DNA of 64,000 nucleotides, taken from the NCBI GenBank assembly GCA_021789975.1, contig JAJYIT010000002.1, positions 62,001 through 126,000 of the forward strand, given 5' to 3'. This document shows positions 18,004 to 26,646 of the stretch, piece by piece (the stretch's first letter is position 1; each line of letters opens with the position of its first letter). The notes beneath the pieces were generated by a model. That model was not told the origin of the DNA, searched no databases, and was given only the letters and a program-made list of their open reading frames with translations. The stretch is from Bacteroidota bacterium. Lineage in GTDB: Bacteria; Bacteroidota; Ignavibacteria; Kryptoniales; JAKASW01. Both the position numbers and the translations under genes were made by a program.

Positions 18004-18240
18004 CTACTTGTCTATTATCTCCAAAATAGCGCGTTTGCCTTCACGGGCAGCAACCGCACTCAGGAGAGTTCGTACTGCGTTGGCGGTGCGACCCTTACGT
18101 CCGATCACTTTACCAACGTCCTCTTGGTCAACCTTCAACTGAAAGACGACCTTGTTCGCTTCCTTCTCTTCCTGAGCCAATTGAATGCTATCAGGTTTGT
18201 CCACAAGCTTTCTGATGATGAATTCAACGAAATCACGCAT
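18004..18240 (-). CDS. khpA: KH-domain RNA-binding protein KhpA
   Basis: A 78-residue single KH domain protein. The RNA-binding loop is GKVIGRKGRTANAVRTLL with the GxxG motif (GRKG). KhpA usually pairs with KhpB/Jag and influences cell division and RNA stability in Gram-positive bacteria. Its place between rpsP and rimM is conserved across many phyla, which supports the call. A GGAGG-type site precedes the ATG. Confidence 0.94.
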   Translation of the reverse strand: MRDFVEFIIRKLVDKPDSIQLAQEEKEANKVVFQLKVDQEDVGKVIGRKGRTANAVRTLLSAVAAREGKRAILEIIDK

Positions 18241-18471
18241 TTCGGACCTCCTTTCCGCCTCCTCTCGCTGTTTCCAGCGAACGGGGTTTCACCTGAGCCT
18301 GATAACTCCGTCCCACGTGTTAGCAACCTGATTCGGGGCGGCCTCCTTTGATGCCTCCTCCGTCTCTATCGGAAGAGTTGGGTTCAATCTTTGCCATTGA
18401 CGATCTGAAGAAACTCAGTTGACACAGACAATCAGATCTGACTCGACCTAACCCAAAAGTCCGTCGACTAA

Positions 18472-18924
18472 TTAAGCAGCGGGCTCGGACGTGGGAGCCG
18501 CGGGTGGATTAGCCTGTTGCGGTTGAGCAGTTTCGGAAGCCTTCCTGGCCTTCTTGGAAGCTTTGTGTCTCTGCTTGCGTTCAGCCTCCCGAGTCAGTTT
18601 CGCCTCCTGGCCAGCCTGCCACTCGGCAAGCTTCTGAGCCACTGCAGCCTCGTCCAAACCTTTCTTAGTCAAGTACCACTTGTACCATAATCCCGTCTTA
18701 CGAAAAAGACTTCGAACGGTGTCCGAGGGAAGCGCACCTCGCCGCAGCCACTTGAACGCCTTCTCCTCATTGAACTTGATCTCAGCCGGATATCTCAAGG
18801 GGTTGTAGCTTCCGATTGTCTCGATGAAGCGTCCATCGCGTGGCGAGCGCGAGTCAGCTGCCACAACCTTGTAAGCCGGCTGGTTCTTCCGTCCGGTTCT
18901 TCGCAATCTTAATCTTACTGCCAA
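18472..18924 (-). CDS. rpsP: 30S ribosomal protein S16 with extended C-terminal tail
   Basis: The first ~80 residues are standard S16 ([19 protein letters not shown], then [18 protein letters not shown]). The total of 150 residues is far above the usual 80-90: the tail is basic and then Ala/Pro/Gln-rich, low in complexity, ending ...[10 protein letters not shown]. Tails of this sort occur on S16 in Bacteroidetes and Chlorobi, so this is a lineage hint rather than an error. It lies 73 bases after ffh and 231 bases before khpA. Confidence 0.95.
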   Translation of the reverse strand: MAVRLRLRRTGRKNQPAYKVVAADSRSPRDGRFIETIGSYNPLRYPAEIKFNEEKAFKWLRRGALPSDTVRSLFRKTGLWYKWYLTKKGLDEAAVAQKLAEWQAGQEAKLTREAERKQRHKASKKARKASETAQPQQANPPAAPTSEPAA

Positions 18925-18997
18925 ATGTTCCTCCGTTTGTAACTGTAATTGTGCTCACCAATAGCACGTTTGTTAACAAATACTGACTTCAAAAATA

Positions 18998-20326
18998 TCA
19001 TGATCGCAAAATCGCGTTGCCTAAGGCACCTTTTCCAAATTTTCCCTTTGAAAGAGACTTAAACATTCTTTGCATCTCAGAGAATTGCTTCAGAAGCTTG
19101 TTCAACTCCTGAACTGTCGTTCCACTCCCCGCAGCAATTCTTCTTCTTCTTCTTCCGTCAATTATGTGCGGCTTTTCCCTCTCCTCGATGGTCATCGAGT
19201 CTATCATAGCTTCGATTCTAACCAGTGCCTTGTCATCCACCGAAGCATTTCTTATTGCACCCGACACGCCGGGAATCATCGACAAAACGTCTTTAAGGGA
19301 CCCCATCTTTTTGAGTTCTCTTAACTGATCGCGGAAGTCTTCAAGTGTAAGCTCGTTTCGTCTGAGTCGCTTCTCAAGTTTCGCCGCTTTCTTTTCGTCG
19401 ACTTGTTCCTGGACTTTCTCAACGAGTGTCACTACGTCACCCATACCCAGAATCCGAGAACTCATCCTGTCCGGGTGGAACACTTCGAGCTGATCAAGTT
19501 TCTCACCGACGCTTACGAACTTGATTGGCTTTTGGACGACCGCTCTCACAGAAAGTGCCGCACCACCCCTGGCATCGCCGTCGAGTTTTGTCAGGATCAC
19601 TCCATCGAAATTCAACCTTCGATTAAACTCTTGCGCGGTGTTCACTGCGTCTTGCCCGGTCATCGAGTCAACGACAAAATAAACCTGATGCGGATTCACT
19701 GTCGACTTCACGGATTCTGCCTCACGCATCATTTCTTCATCTACGTGCAGTCTTCCAGCAGTGTCGATTATAGCCACATCGCGTGCATTCTTTCGCGCAT
19801 AGTCGATCGCGTTTTTCGCGATAGCGACCGCCGAACTCCCGCGCTCCAAATAGATGGGGACACCGATTTGTCCCGCCAGGGTTTCTAATTGATCAATTGC
19901 AGCAGGCCTATGGACATCGCACGCCACAAGAAGAGGATAACGGCCCTTTGATTTCAGATGGCTCGCAAGCTTTGCAGCGAAAGTTGTCTTGCCAGATCCC
20001 TGCAGTCCTGCAATCATTATGACATTCGGTATGTCCTGCGAAAATTGCATCTCGCTCGTTGCTCCACCGAGGAGCTGAACGAGCTCGTCATAAACAATTT
20101 TTACAAAGACCTGACCCGGGTTGAGACTTTTTGCAACTTCTTTACCAATTGCTTGCTTCTGAATTTCCTCGGTGAACTGACGTGCGACTTTGTAATTTAC
20201 ATCCGCTTCGAGCAGCGCACGGCGCACCTCACCCACCGCATCTGAGACGTTTTCCTCAGTAATGCGAGCCTGACCGCTCAGGCGGTGAAATATGCCTTCG
20301 AACTTTTCAGAAATTTGTTCAAACAT
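18998..20326 (-). CDS. ffh: Signal recognition particle protein Ffh
   Basis: A 442-residue GTPase that binds signal sequences and SRP RNA to deliver nascent membrane proteins to FtsY. Domains in order: the helical N domain (1-85), the G domain with GLQGSGKTTFAAKLA, DTAGRLHVDEEMM and TKLDGDARGG, and the methionine-rich M domain (from about 300, including MIPGVSG and a basic GRRRRRIAAGSGT segment). It is the first gene of the ribosome/SRP string. No SRP RNA gene is visible nearby. Confidence 0.96.
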   Translation of the reverse strand: MFEQISEKFEGIFHRLSGQARITEENVSDAVGEVRRALLEADVNYKVARQFTEEIQKQAIGKEVAKSLNPGQVFVKIVYDELVQLLGGATSEMQFSQDIPNVIMIAGLQGSGKTTFAAKLASHLKSKGRYPLLVACDVHRPAAIDQLETLAGQIGVPIYLERGSSAVAIAKNAIDYARKNARDVAIIDTAGRLHVDEEMMREAESVKSTVNPHQVYFVVDSMTGQDAVNTAQEFNRRLNFDGVILTKLDGDARGGAALSVRAVVQKPIKFVSVGEKLDQLEVFHPDRMSSRILGMGDVVTLVEKVQEQVDEKKAAKLEKRLRRNELTLEDFRDQLRELKKMGSLKDVLSMIPGVSGAIRNASVDDKALVRIEAMIDSMTIEEREKPHIIDGRRRRRIAAGSGTTVQELNKLLKQFSEMQRMFKSLSKGKFGKGALGNAILRS

Positions 20327-20582
20327 GTCACAATTGGCCTAAGAATTGCCTGAAAATTTACTAAAAATGGGACATTGTTCCAAATTCAACTCTCTGGCAG
20401 TGTTAGTATTGCTTACCTCCCTGCCGGACATCTATATAATTACGTGAATTATTACTTGCAAGTGGGTTCCTGCATTTACCGGATCGAATTGACCGTTGAA
20501 CTTTCTCTCTCTAATTTGTAGCGTTACAAGCATGGAGGCCATCGATTCTTGAGTCGATATTTGAAAACCGCGGAGGTAATTC

Positions 20583-21050
20583 ATGGCATATTTATTCCCG
20601 AGCGACGAATGGATTGCGTCATTCAAAGAAAAAATCAATTCCAACCCAAATTACCGGCAATCAGGCGCGAAGTGGGAACATGGGACAATTGCGTTGGTGA
20701 TGGAGTTGGATCCTCAAACCATTTCAGAGCTTAAGAATAACCCTGCAGGCGGCGGGCAATTCGAGCAGACGGAAACAGGCGTTGGAATTTGGCTCGACCT
20801 TTATCGTGGTGAATGTCGAGAAGCCAAAAGAGCAAATCTTGAAGATGCTCAAAAGGCGAAGTTCATAATACGGAGCAATTATCCAAACTGGAAAACCGTA
20901 CTCAGAAAACAGCTCGACCCTGTCAAAGGAATGATGCAAGGCAAACTCAAGCTGAAGGGTGACTTGCCGACGATCGTGAGATTCGTGAAGGCTGCCCAGG
21001 ATCTGGTCGACTCGGCAACAATGGTCGATACTAAGCTCATCGATGAATGA
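20583..21050 (+). CDS. SCP2 sterol-binding domain protein
   Basis: A 155-residue soluble protein consisting of a single SCP2-like domain, with a GGAGG site before its ATG. The closing part (LKGDLPTIVRFVKAAQDLVDSA) and the middle ADFVIR-like strand (AKFIIRSNYPNWKTV) fit the fold, which makes a hydrophobic pocket for lipids or acyl chains. Bacterial stand-alone members are usually of unknown role and often occur beside lipid or alcohol metabolism genes. It stands 92 bases before a decayed alcohol dehydrogenase gene, a possible former partner. Confidence 0.75.
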   Translation: MAYLFPSDEWIASFKEKINSNPNYRQSGAKWEHGTIALVMELDPQTISELKNNPAGGGQFEQTETGVGIWLDLYRGECREAKRANLEDAQKAKFIIRSNYPNWKTVLRKQLDPVKGMMQGKLKLKGDLPTIVRFVKAAQDLVDSATMVDTKLIDE

Positions 21051-21142
21051 TGCGTGCGTGAATATTTAGAATTCGTCGCAGATCAAATGTCGGGCGGGCG
21101 ATATCGTTTCATTCCAAAATCCTTCTTGACGAGGAACCATCG

Positions 21143-21935
21143 ATGTATGACTCCGAACTGGATTTTGTTTTCTCAAATTCGACAAAAGTAATATTTGGAA
21201 TCGGTGCAGCGTCCAAGGTAGCTCAGGAAGTGCATGGCCTTAATGCAAACCATGTGCTTCTGGTTACAGACAGGTTTCTGTCCGAGAGCAAGATGGTACA
21301 GTCAGTCAAGAATAATCTCGGAAGTACGTTGTCCAGCGTCTTTAGTGAGGTTTAGCCGGATACGGGCACTGACATTGTCAACATCGGCGCAGGGTATGCC
21401 AGATCAATCGGGGCTGACTGCATAGTCACCGTGGGCGGAGGAAGTTCCATCGACACTTCAAAAGGCATCGCAATAGTCCTATCGTTTGGCGGAGAGATAG
21501 AAGATCACTCAGGCATAAATTTTCTCTTCGGACCCGTCGTACCGCACGTGGCAATTCCCACCACGGCGGGAACCGGGAGCGAGGTGACTTTTGCTGCCGT
21601 CATCAAGGACCGGTCTAGCAAGAAGAAGCTGATTTTCACCGACAATTTTTTTGTGCCGCGGGTTGCGATCCTCGATCCTCTGCTTACTTTAAGCATGCCT
21701 GCAAAAGTCACCGGAAGCACCGTTATGGATGCGCTAAGTCACTGTATCGAATCGCTTCATTCCCAACAAGCGCAGCCGATATCCGATGCTCTTGCGCTTG
21801 GCGCGATCAGGCTGATACTTGATTACTTGCCGAGGGCAATGAAAAATGGGAACGATCTAATTGCAAGAGGTTAAATGCTTATCGCAGCAAACCATGGCAG
21901 GAACCGCGTTCGGCAATGCCCAGGTCGGTGGTGGA
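21143..21935 (+). pseudogene. Iron-containing alcohol dehydrogenase, disrupted and truncated
   Basis: The start has a GAGG site and a typical family opening (ATKVIFG-like STKVIFGIGAASKV). The reading frame is broken several times: an in-frame TAG at 21353-21355, after which the same frame continues with good family sequence (TVGGGSSIDTSKG, then PTTAGTGSEVT); an in-frame TAA at 21872-21874; and one extra A near 21889-21892, after which MAGTAFGNAQVG resumes in a shifted frame. The homology then stops and aldehyde dehydrogenase sequence begins. About the last 40% of the enzyme, including most metal ligands, is missing. The product is presumably non-functional. Assembly error could explain the single-base insertion but not all the lesions. 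Confidence 0.85.
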
Positions 21936-23307
21936 TGAGACGCGAGATGCAATCAGATCTGCACGCGATGCCTTCGACAACAGACCACGGCCGCGGATGG
22001 AGCCCAAGACTCGATCGGAGTTGATGCTGAAAACAGTGGACGGAATTATTTCAAGGCAGTCCGAACTTGCTGGGCTTGAAGCACTCAGTTCCGGCGCTAC
22101 CATCCGCAAAGCATCCATGATAGATGTACCACTCGCCATAGAACACTTCCGGCACTTTGCCGAGCTCGCATAGAAGAGAGACACATATGAGCCTTTGCTC
22201 TGGATGACCTTCCCTTCTGTCAGCTGGAACTTCGTGGTCCGGGAGCCCATTGGGGTAGCCGGGCAGATCATACCGTGGAATTTTCCACTCCTGATGGCAG
22301 TTTGGAAGATTGCTCCTGTCATGGCTGCCGGCAACTCAGTCCTCCTAAAGCCGGCGAGCCTTACCCCTCTGACGGCTCTCGATCTTGCAAAGATTATTGA
22401 AAAGGCAGGGGTTCCGACAGGTGTAGTGAATGTTGTTACTGGTTCAGGTGCTGAAGTCGGCGAAGAACTCGCGAGGAATCCTCTCGTAGACAAAATAGCC
22501 CTGACCGGTTCCACAGTCGTTGGGAAAAGTGTTATGGAGCTGGCGTCACAGGCCGTGAAGAAAGTGACACTCGAACTTGGAGGTAAATCTGCAAACATCA
22601 TTCTGGCAGACGCCAAAATTGACGATGCATTGGATGGAGCATTGTTCGGAGTGTTTTTGCATTCGGGGCAGGTCTGTGAATCGGGAACCAGGCTCCTTGT
22701 TGAAGACAAGATTTGTGACAACTTCATGGATAAACTCTTTACCAGAGCGAAAGCTATAAAAGTAGGTTATCAATTGGACTACGAGTCCACCATGGGACCT
22801 GTAATTTCTACATCGCAGCGAGACACTATCGAGAAATACATCGCTGCGGGACTTGAAGAACGGGCAGAACTTGTTCTTGGAGGAAAGAGATCTCAGGGAC
22901 GTGACAAAGGCTTTTACATGGAACCCACCATCTTTACCGATGGGGATAACAAAATGAAGATTGCTCAGGAAGAAATATTCGGACCTGTGCTGGCAGCTAT
23001 AAGATTCAAGGATGCCGAGGAGGCTATCAAGATTGCGAATGAAAGCGTTTACGGGCTTGCCGGAGGCGTGTGGTCAACGGATATTCCGAAGGCCATCGAA
23101 GTTGCAAAAGCAATTAGAACTGGCACTGTCTGGATCAACGACTATCACCTCATAAGTGCTATAGCACCTTTTGGCGGATACAAGCAAAGTGGCGTCGGAA
23201 GAGAGCTGGGTATGTACAGATTCGATGAGTATACTCAGGCAAAACATGTCCACGTGGCTGTGGCTCCCAGAAAATCTAAATTCTGGTATGATCTCCTTCT
23301 CGAATGA
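21916..23307 (+). pseudogene. Aldehyde dehydrogenase, N-terminally truncated with an in-frame stop
   Basis: Recognisable sequence starts mid-domain (DETRDAIRSARDAF), with roughly the first 40 residues of the family missing where the locus joins the alcohol dehydrogenase remnant. An in-frame TAG at 22171-22173 splits it into an 85-residue piece and a 370-residue piece. The larger part retains the NAD-binding segment (IPWNFPLLMAVWKIAPVMAAGN), the general base glutamate (TLELGGKS) and the nucleophile cysteine (HSGQVCESG), and could still be translated from 22195, but lacks the N-terminal part needed for a complete fold. It most likely acted with the adjacent alcohol dehydrogenase in alcohol/aldehyde oxidation. 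Confidence 0.83.
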
Positions 23308-23793
23308 GGCCGCCGCTCAAAGCAAAGGCATGAACAGCAGTTTGGGTGTGTCCATCAACTGACTGACGGGGCTCAACGTGATTGCCAACAGCGACGAAAC
23401 GCCAGATGCCACATCGGACCGAACAGAAAGCTCGGCTCTATAATTATTTTCATATCCTCGCCTATTTCCTTTATCAGGCTTCATTTTCCCAATCGAAATC
23501 GTTGGGAACCTGAGCAGGAACTCTTCATCCAAAAAGAGAGCTCAATGCGCAAAGGAAATCTTGTCACTAATCCTTAGAGAAAAAACTCCTGGTCTCGATC
23601 TCCAAACTAGCCCGGGTGGAGACAAGATCCTTCCAAATTTTGACGTAGAGTTCCAAACCCAAACGCCATTTCGGCGCCAACAACTAATCGCGTTTTGAAG
23701 AAAACCCTGCACGAGCGAAGGTTAATCTAGGTGGTATCCTGAACAAGTTCAAGATTGTATCTTCCTCCCCCAGACCTTATATTTTTTCAAGAA
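23308..23793. other. Noncoding region upstream of the lut operon
   Basis: About 486 bases without a supported gene. It separates the aldehyde dehydrogenase remnant from lutA. Short open frames on both strands have no ribosome site or family resemblance. It may hold decayed sequence belonging to the pseudogene locus as well as the lut promoter; I could not identify a convincing -35/-10 pair or a regulator-binding palindrome. Confidence 0.5.
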
Positions 23794-24567
23794 ATGCGCG
23801 TTTTTCTTTTCGTACCTTGCTTTGTCGATCAAATCTTTCCTAACGTCGCGGTCAGTACGCTGAAAGTGCTGGAGCACGTGGGGTGTGAAGTAATTTTTCC
23901 GGAAAAGCAGACTTGCTGTGGTCAACCCGCCTACAACTCTGGCTACTTTGATGAGGCTAGACTTGTGGCGATGCATGAGGTCAATGCGTTCTTGGACTAC
24001 CGGGGTACTTCAAGCGAAAAGAGTATAGCCAGGTTCGACTCCGAACGCGACTATATCGTAGGACCATCCGGATCTTGCACTGCCATGATGCGGAACTTTT
24101 ATCCAGAGTTGCTTAAAGACGACCCGCGCTATGAGGAAATCTCAAGAAAGTTTTCCAGCCGGGCTTTCGAACTCACTGAGTTCATATCGAAAATTATTGG
24201 AGTGGACAGATTCAAGGGCAAGTTGAACATCACCGTTTCGTACCACGACTCTTGCCACAGTCTACGCGAACTCAAAGTCAAACAGGAGCCTCGGAATATT
24301 CTAACGCGGATCGAAGGGTTGAAGTTTGTAGAGCTTCCGTACACTGAAGTGTGCTGCGGCTTCGGAGGAACTTTTTCCGTCAAATTTCCGGACATCTCGG
24401 TTGCGATGGCAGAGGAGAAGCTTAAGAATTTCCGTGTCACCGGCGCGGAGGTACTCGTTTCTGCAGACACCAGTTGCTTGATGCATCTTGACGGATGGGC
24501 AAGGAGAAACGGGACAAAAGCCCGGTTCGCTCATATAGCAGAGATAATGGCGGAGAGCATCTCCTAA
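23794..24567 (+). CDS. lutA: Lactate utilisation protein A, Fe-S oxidoreductase
   Basis: A 257-residue protein made of two cysteine-rich CCG domains: the first shows CFVDQIFP and KQTCCGQPAYNSGY, the second SYHDSCHSLREL and EVCCGFGGTFSVKFP. Together with LutB and LutC it oxidises L-lactate to pyruvate in the membrane-associated Lut complex. I place the start at the ATG at 23794 because upstream residues have no family match. No Shine-Dalgarno sequence precedes it (the upstream bases are T-rich), unlike most genes here. It overlaps lutB by one base. Confidence 0.93.
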   Translation: MRVFLFVPCFVDQIFPNVAVSTLKVLEHVGCEVIFPEKQTCCGQPAYNSGYFDEARLVAMHEVNAFLDYRGTSSEKSIARFDSERDYIVGPSGSCTAMMRNFYPELLKDDPRYEEISRKFSSRAFELTEFISKIIGVDRFKGKLNITVSYHDSCHSLRELKVKQEPRNILTRIEGLKFVELPYTEVCCGFGGTFSVKFPDISVAMAEEKLKNFRVTGAEVLVSADTSCLMHLDGWARRNGTKARFAHIAEIMAESIS

Positions 24568-25946
24568 TGGGACTGCAATCAAGAAACTTCAAGGAGTTGT
24601 ACAAGAAACAAATTCGAAAGCCGACTCTTCGTACTAATTTAAGCAAAGCCACTCTCCAGGCGGTCGATAGCCGCTCTCAGTCTTTCGAATCGATAGACTT
24701 CGATTTCCTGCAGAACCAGGCGAAAGCGATCAAGGAAGAGACCATAAGCAGCCTTAACGAGTACCTCTCCCAGTACCAGGACGCGGCGGAGCACAACCGA
24801 TGTAAGGTCTTTTTCGCACAATCCGCGGAGAAAGCTCGGGCATATGTCCTTGATGTCGCACGAAGTCACAATGTCCATACGATTGTAAAATCAAAATCAA
24901 TGGTCACAGAAGAACTGGACCTTGTGCCCTTTCTAGAGAATTACGGCATTGAAGCAATAGAGACAGATCTGGGTGAGTATATCGTCCAGCTTGCAGGTGA
25001 AAAACCGTCACACATCACAACTCCGGCGATACATAAGTCCCGGAAGGAAATTGCCGAACTCTTCCACGACAAGCTCGGGTCCGCGCTCAACCCGGATCCG
25101 CCTTTCTTGACAGCAGAAGCGAGAAGAGTCCTTCGTAATAAATTTCTTTCGGCAGAGATGGGAATATCCGGCGCAAACTTCCTAATCGCCGAGACGGGCG
25201 ACGCAGTGATCGTGGAAAATGAGGGCAACGCGCGCTTATCCACATCGGCCGTTAAAGTACACGTGATAGTCACCGGTATCGAAAAAATCATCCCCAAGTT
25301 CAACGACCTCAGAATTTTTATGAGAGTCCTCGGCCGGAGCAGCACGGGTCAAAAGATGACGAGCTATGTCTCGCTAATCCGCGGACCTCGATCAGCATTT
25401 GAGAAAGACGGACCGGAGGAAGTCCATGTCGTCCTAGTCGACAACGGAAGGAGCAGCCTGCTTGGTACGCAACATCAGGAGGTCCTGCACTGTATCCGGT
25501 GTGGTGCCTGTCTCAATGTTTGTCCGGTCTACCGCAACATCGGTGGCCACGCTTATGGTTCGGTCTACCCCGGCCCAATCGGATCGCTGGTGACTCCTCT
25601 TTATTTCGGCAAAGACAATGCGCCGGATCTACCATTTGCCTCTTCCCTTTGCGGCAATTGCACAGAAGTCTGTCCGGTGGGGATCCGGATACATCATCAC
25701 CTCCTTTCTTTGAGGAGAGATGTAGTTAGGCTTAAGAAATCGCGCTTGCAGGATTTTGTGTTCAGAAGTTATAGAAAGGCTATGCTGCGGCCTGGAAGGT
25801 ACGAGCTGATTGGCAGGCTCGGAGGGGTACTAGGGCGTGCAGGACTGCTCAAAGCAGTGACAAAAGGCTGGACCAGAGATCGAGAGCTCCCGGATTTCCC
25901 GGTTAAATCTTTCAGGAGCATTTACAAGACAGGGAAAAAGAGTTGA
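24567..25946 (+). CDS. lutB: Lactate utilisation protein B, LUD plus ferredoxin domains
   Basis: A 459-residue iron-sulfur flavin-linked subunit. The ATG at 24567 overlaps the lutA stop (TAATG). The N-terminal two thirds are the LUD domain (SKSMVTEELDL, AETGDAVIVENEGNARL); the C-terminal part binds two [4Fe-4S] clusters through CIRCGACLNVCPVYRNIGG and CGNCTEVCPVGIRIHHHL. Electrons from lactate would pass through these clusters toward menaquinone. It overlaps lutC by one base at TGATG, so all three lut genes are translationally coupled. Confidence 0.94.
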   Translation: MGLQSRNFKELYKKQIRKPTLRTNLSKATLQAVDSRSQSFESIDFDFLQNQAKAIKEETISSLNEYLSQYQDAAEHNRCKVFFAQSAEKARAYVLDVARSHNVHTIVKSKSMVTEELDLVPFLENYGIEAIETDLGEYIVQLAGEKPSHITTPAIHKSRKEIAELFHDKLGSALNPDPPFLTAEARRVLRNKFLSAEMGISGANFLIAETGDAVIVENEGNARLSTSAVKVHVIVTGIEKIIPKFNDLRIFMRVLGRSSTGQKMTSYVSLIRGPRSAFEKDGPEEVHVVLVDNGRSSLLGTQHQEVLHCIRCGACLNVCPVYRNIGGHAYGSVYPGPIGSLVTPLYFGKDNAPDLPFASSLCGNCTEVCPVGIRIHHHLLSLRRDVVRLKKSRLQDFVFRSYRKAMLRPGRYELIGRLGGVLGRAGLLKAVTKGWTRDRELPDFPVKSFRSIYKTGKKS

Positions 25947-26599
25947 TGGAAGACGACAGGGAAAAGATTTTTGGTGCAATCAGGAAAGGGCTTCGGGAAC
26001 AGAGCCGAATAGTCGCACAAAGAAATCCGCGATCTCCGCTACTCTCTCCCATGTCTGCGGATTTCGATTCGAAGTTCTCCAGGTTTTCGTCCGAACTCGC
26101 CAGAGTTGGAGGAGAGACATTTGTTTCGAATGACTTGAAGCCTCTACTCGATAGCGTCCTGAACCGAACCCATGCTGAATCGAACATATTTGTTTATGAT
26201 GAGATAAAAGAAATCTCTCCTACTGGAATTTCTAGCCTCGCTGAATCGAGACGCGTCGCGTACTCTTCCGATCTTAGTGTGGGATACGACAAGCGTGAGG
26301 TGGCTGTCTTCGATTCGGTGATAGCGCCATGTGTTGCGTGCATTGCTGAGACAGGCACGATTGTGTTCCATACCGAAGCGCGCCTTCCTGCAGCTTTGTG
26401 CACAAGACTTTTCGTAGTAGCACCTGCTAAAAGCCTTGTGGCAACACTGGACGAGATATTCCAGGAAAAATTCAGTAGTTTCCAAGGCAGCAATTTGTTT
26501 TTTATTACGGGTCCCAGCCGGACCGCTGATATAGAGAAAGAACTAGTCACCGGCGTCCACGGGCCAAAAGAAGTTCTCGTATTGTTTTACCGAGCGTGA
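25946..26599 (+). CDS. lutC: Lactate utilisation protein C (LUD domain)
   Basis: A 217-residue LUD-domain protein, the small subunit of the LutABC lactate oxidase. The ATG at 25946 overlaps the lutB stop. The core pattern is VAVFDSVIAPCVACIAETGTI near residues 115-135 and a closing TGPSRTADIEKELVTGVHGP, which matches LutC across the family. The strain shows no lactate permease or GntR/LutR regulator next to the operon in this window. A 47-base gap separates it from the following oxidoreductase. Confidence 0.93.
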   Translation: MEDDREKIFGAIRKGLREQSRIVAQRNPRSPLLSPMSADFDSKFSRFSSELARVGGETFVSNDLKPLLDSVLNRTHAESNIFVYDEIKEISPTGISSLAESRRVAYSSDLSVGYDKREVAVFDSVIAPCVACIAETGTIVFHTEARLPAALCTRLFVVAPAKSLVATLDEIFQEKFSSFQGSNLFFITGPSRTADIEKELVTGVHGPKEVLVLFYRA

Positions 26600-26646
26600 A
26601 GTCTGTGCGGTATATTGTTGTCTATAAAATGCAGAAGTGAGGGCTG

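Noticed and set aside
21353-22173. In-frame TAG codons as amber recoding (e.g., pyrrolysine)
   Set aside because: The locus also has a TAA, a frameshift and a truncation, which indicate decay rather than recoding.
21879-22727. 282-codon frame antisense to the aldehyde dehydrogenase
   Set aside because: No ribosome site or domain; overlaps clear dehydrogenase sequence on the other strand.
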